The notes below the pieces were generated by a model that made no database searches, was not told the origin of the DNA, and saw only the letters and a program-made list of their open reading frames with translations. Below are positions 6,261 to 6,997 of a DNA stretch of 6,997 bases, one piece after another. Numbering within the stretch: the stretch's first letter is position 1; every line of letters begins with the position of its first letter. Source of the stretch: Legionella genomosp. 1 (GTDB lineage Bacteria > Pseudomonadota > Gammaproteobacteria > Legionellales > Legionellaceae); the NCBI GenBank assembly GCA_945865355.1, contig CAMBDN010000134.1:1-6997 (forward strand), given 5' to 3'. Position numbers and translations under genes: made by a program.

Positions 6261-6476
6261 AGGCGCTATCGGTGAAGAATACCCATAGGGATTGCGACGC
6301 TCACCGTTCGCCCGCTTCTCAAAATGTTGATAGTCCTGTACATCATACCAACTCCCACCCCAATCCCAACCATGCTTCACGAACTCACGATAGATCAAAC
6401 TATCTTTAGTGATTTTTCCCGGATAGGACATATCGCGATCAACAAATTGGCTGCCCTTTGCCGACAATACCACGGA
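6252..6476 (-). pseudogene. 3' remnant of an M15-family metallopeptidase gene
   Basis: This minus-strand frame encodes about 74 residues that match the C-terminal part of M15 peptidoglycan peptidases (D-alanyl-D-alanine carboxypeptidase-like). FVDRDMSYPGKI is followed by EFVKHGWDWGGSWYDVQDYQHFEK. The GW.WGG.W...DYQHFE block is the family signature, and its His is the last zinc ligand. The upstream half with the HxxxxxxD zinc motif, and any signal peptide, is missing. An in-frame TAA stands at 6479-6477, two codons before the first possible start (GTG 6473), and another stop (TGA) lies further upstream. No upstream frame to 6600 shows the missing domain. The 5' part was probably lost by deletion and point decay. 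A small expressed protein cannot be excluded, but it would be catalytically dead. The 3' end overlaps the terminator hairpin by one base. Confidence 0.72.
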
Positions 6477-6605
6477 TTACATGGGAGCACGTACCAGAGC
6501 AACTCATAATGCCAAACTAGCCTTGATCTGCAATACCAGTGTTAATGCTGTATCGACCGCAATTTATTTTGTGCTACCATGCTTATTTTATTAACAGGCT
6601 TCAGC
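6477..6605. other. Non-coding stretch upstream of the permease, with weak promoter
   Basis: No convincing gene lies here on either strand. A possible extended -10, TGCTACCAT (6572-6580), stands 16 bp after TCGACC (6553-6558) and would start transcription near 6587, about 19 nt before the permease ATG. AGG (6596-6598) may serve as a weak ribosome site. The minus strand carries only decayed sequence, probably continuing the peptidase remnant. Confidence 0.35.
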
Positions 6606-6997
6606 ATGCGCTCAAGGTTTATCGGCGGAATTCTTCTTATTGTCGGCACATCCATCGGTGGTGGTATGCTGGCATTGCCTGTTGCTAATGCCTCCGCCGG
6701 GTTTTGGCAATCGTCCTTATTTCTATTGCTGTGTTGGTCCGTAATGACCTTGGGTGCTTTATTTATTTTGGAAGTGAATCTCTATCTACCACCAGGAAAA
6801 AACATGGTGTCGATGGCAGCAGCTACCCTTGGTACTCCTGGTTCATTACTGGCTTGGTTGAGTTATTTATTTCTGCTTTACACCTTGCTGTCCGCTTATA
6901 TTTCCGGTGGTGCTGATGTGTTTGGTGGCTTATTAAAACAACTCCATATCCACGCGAGCGCATGGCAGCTAACTACCCTATTCACGTTGGTATTCGG
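6606..6997 (+). CDS. Aromatic amino-acid permease (HAAAP family), N-terminal part
   Basis: The first 130 residues of an inner-membrane transporter of the hydroxy/aromatic amino acid permease family (TyrP, Mtr, TnaB). The family imports tyrosine or tryptophan by proton symport. The opening FIGGILLIVGTSIGGGMLALPV (residues 5-26) is the typical unwound first helix with its GTSIGGGMLALP motif. A second hydrophobic segment covers about 33-55 and a third about 78-100, separated by a short polar loop with LYLPPGKNMVSMA. The start at ATG 6606 was chosen because the family begins a few residues before the GG.LL motif. An in-frame ATG at 6579 would add nine residues, has no Shine-Dalgarno and overlaps the candidate -10. 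Family members have about 400 residues, so two thirds lie beyond the window. Tyrosine or tryptophan preference cannot be told from this part. Confidence 0.9.
   Translation, partial: MRSRFIGGILLIVGTSIGGGMLALPVANASAGFWQSSLFLLLCWSVMTLGALFILEVNLYLPPGKNMVSMAAATLGTPGSLLAWLSYLFLLYTLLSAYISGGADVFGGLLKQLHIHASAWQLTTLFTLVF

Noticed and set aside
6324..6509. Plus-strand 61-codon frame over the M15 remnant
   Set aside because: The minus strand carries the clear M15 signature; the plus frame has no family likeness.
6579..6605. Permease start at ATG 6579
   Set aside because: It is in frame but has no SD and overlaps the candidate -10; the nine added residues are not typical of the family.
6704..6916. Plus-strand 70-codon frame inside the permease
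   Set aside because: It is an out-of-frame shadow of the permease coding sequence, which is continuous from 6606 to the edge.
1..6997. Insertion sequence, CRISPR array, tRNA/rRNA, or novel defence island
   Set aside because: No transposase, regularly spaced repeats, RNA gene folds or defence domains were seen; the genes are housekeeping and transport functions.

Overview
The window reads as ordinary chromosome of a gammaproteobacterium, most likely Legionella or a close relative (order Legionellales). The reasons are a short pantoate--beta-alanine ligase of 253 residues, a 262-residue PanB directly upstream, an HAAAP-type amino-acid permease, moderate G+C, and dispersed palindromic repeats between genes. 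The genus is an inference from protein character, not from a search.

Layout. Positions 1-4316 are read leftwards: an alpha/beta hydrolase (3648-4316) overlaps zapE (2582-3661), followed by the ferrous-iron operon feoA (2280-2510), feoB (22-2283) and the first 14 codons of a gene that looks like feoC (1-41). feoA/feoB overlap by ATGA, and feoC starts inside the end of feoB with its own strong Shine-Dalgarno. A 16/19 match to the Fur box (2554-2572) sits just upstream of an extended -10 promoter, so the operon should be repressed by Fur with Fe(II). The box lies only 9 bp past the zapE stop, with no visible terminator between.

Positions 4317-4520 form a divergent intergenic region. It holds a probable rightward promoter and a 21-codon upstream ORF with a good Shine-Dalgarno, whose TGA overlaps the panB ATG. 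The panB Shine-Dalgarno can be hidden in a small hairpin lying inside that upstream ORF, which suggests translational coupling. panB (4521-5309) and panC (5439-6200) together make pantothenate from ketoisovalerate through pantoate, apart from the ketopantoate reductase step, which is not here. Between them lies an 82-bp imperfect palindrome, and the whole gap is open in the frame shared by both genes, so a single TGA separates a PanB-PanC fusion frame.

Positions 6201-6605 contain a hairpin that can serve as a bidirectional terminator and belongs to a common dispersed-repeat type, then the 3' remnant of an M15 metallopeptidase gene on the minus strand (broken by an in-frame TAA), then a probable promoter. 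The last feature (6606-6997, running off the edge) is the start of an aromatic amino-acid permease of the TyrP/HAAAP family.

There is no sign of an undescribed defence or mobile system. The most rewarding items are the panB leader, the panB-panC frame relationship, the unlisted feoC start and the peptidase remnant.
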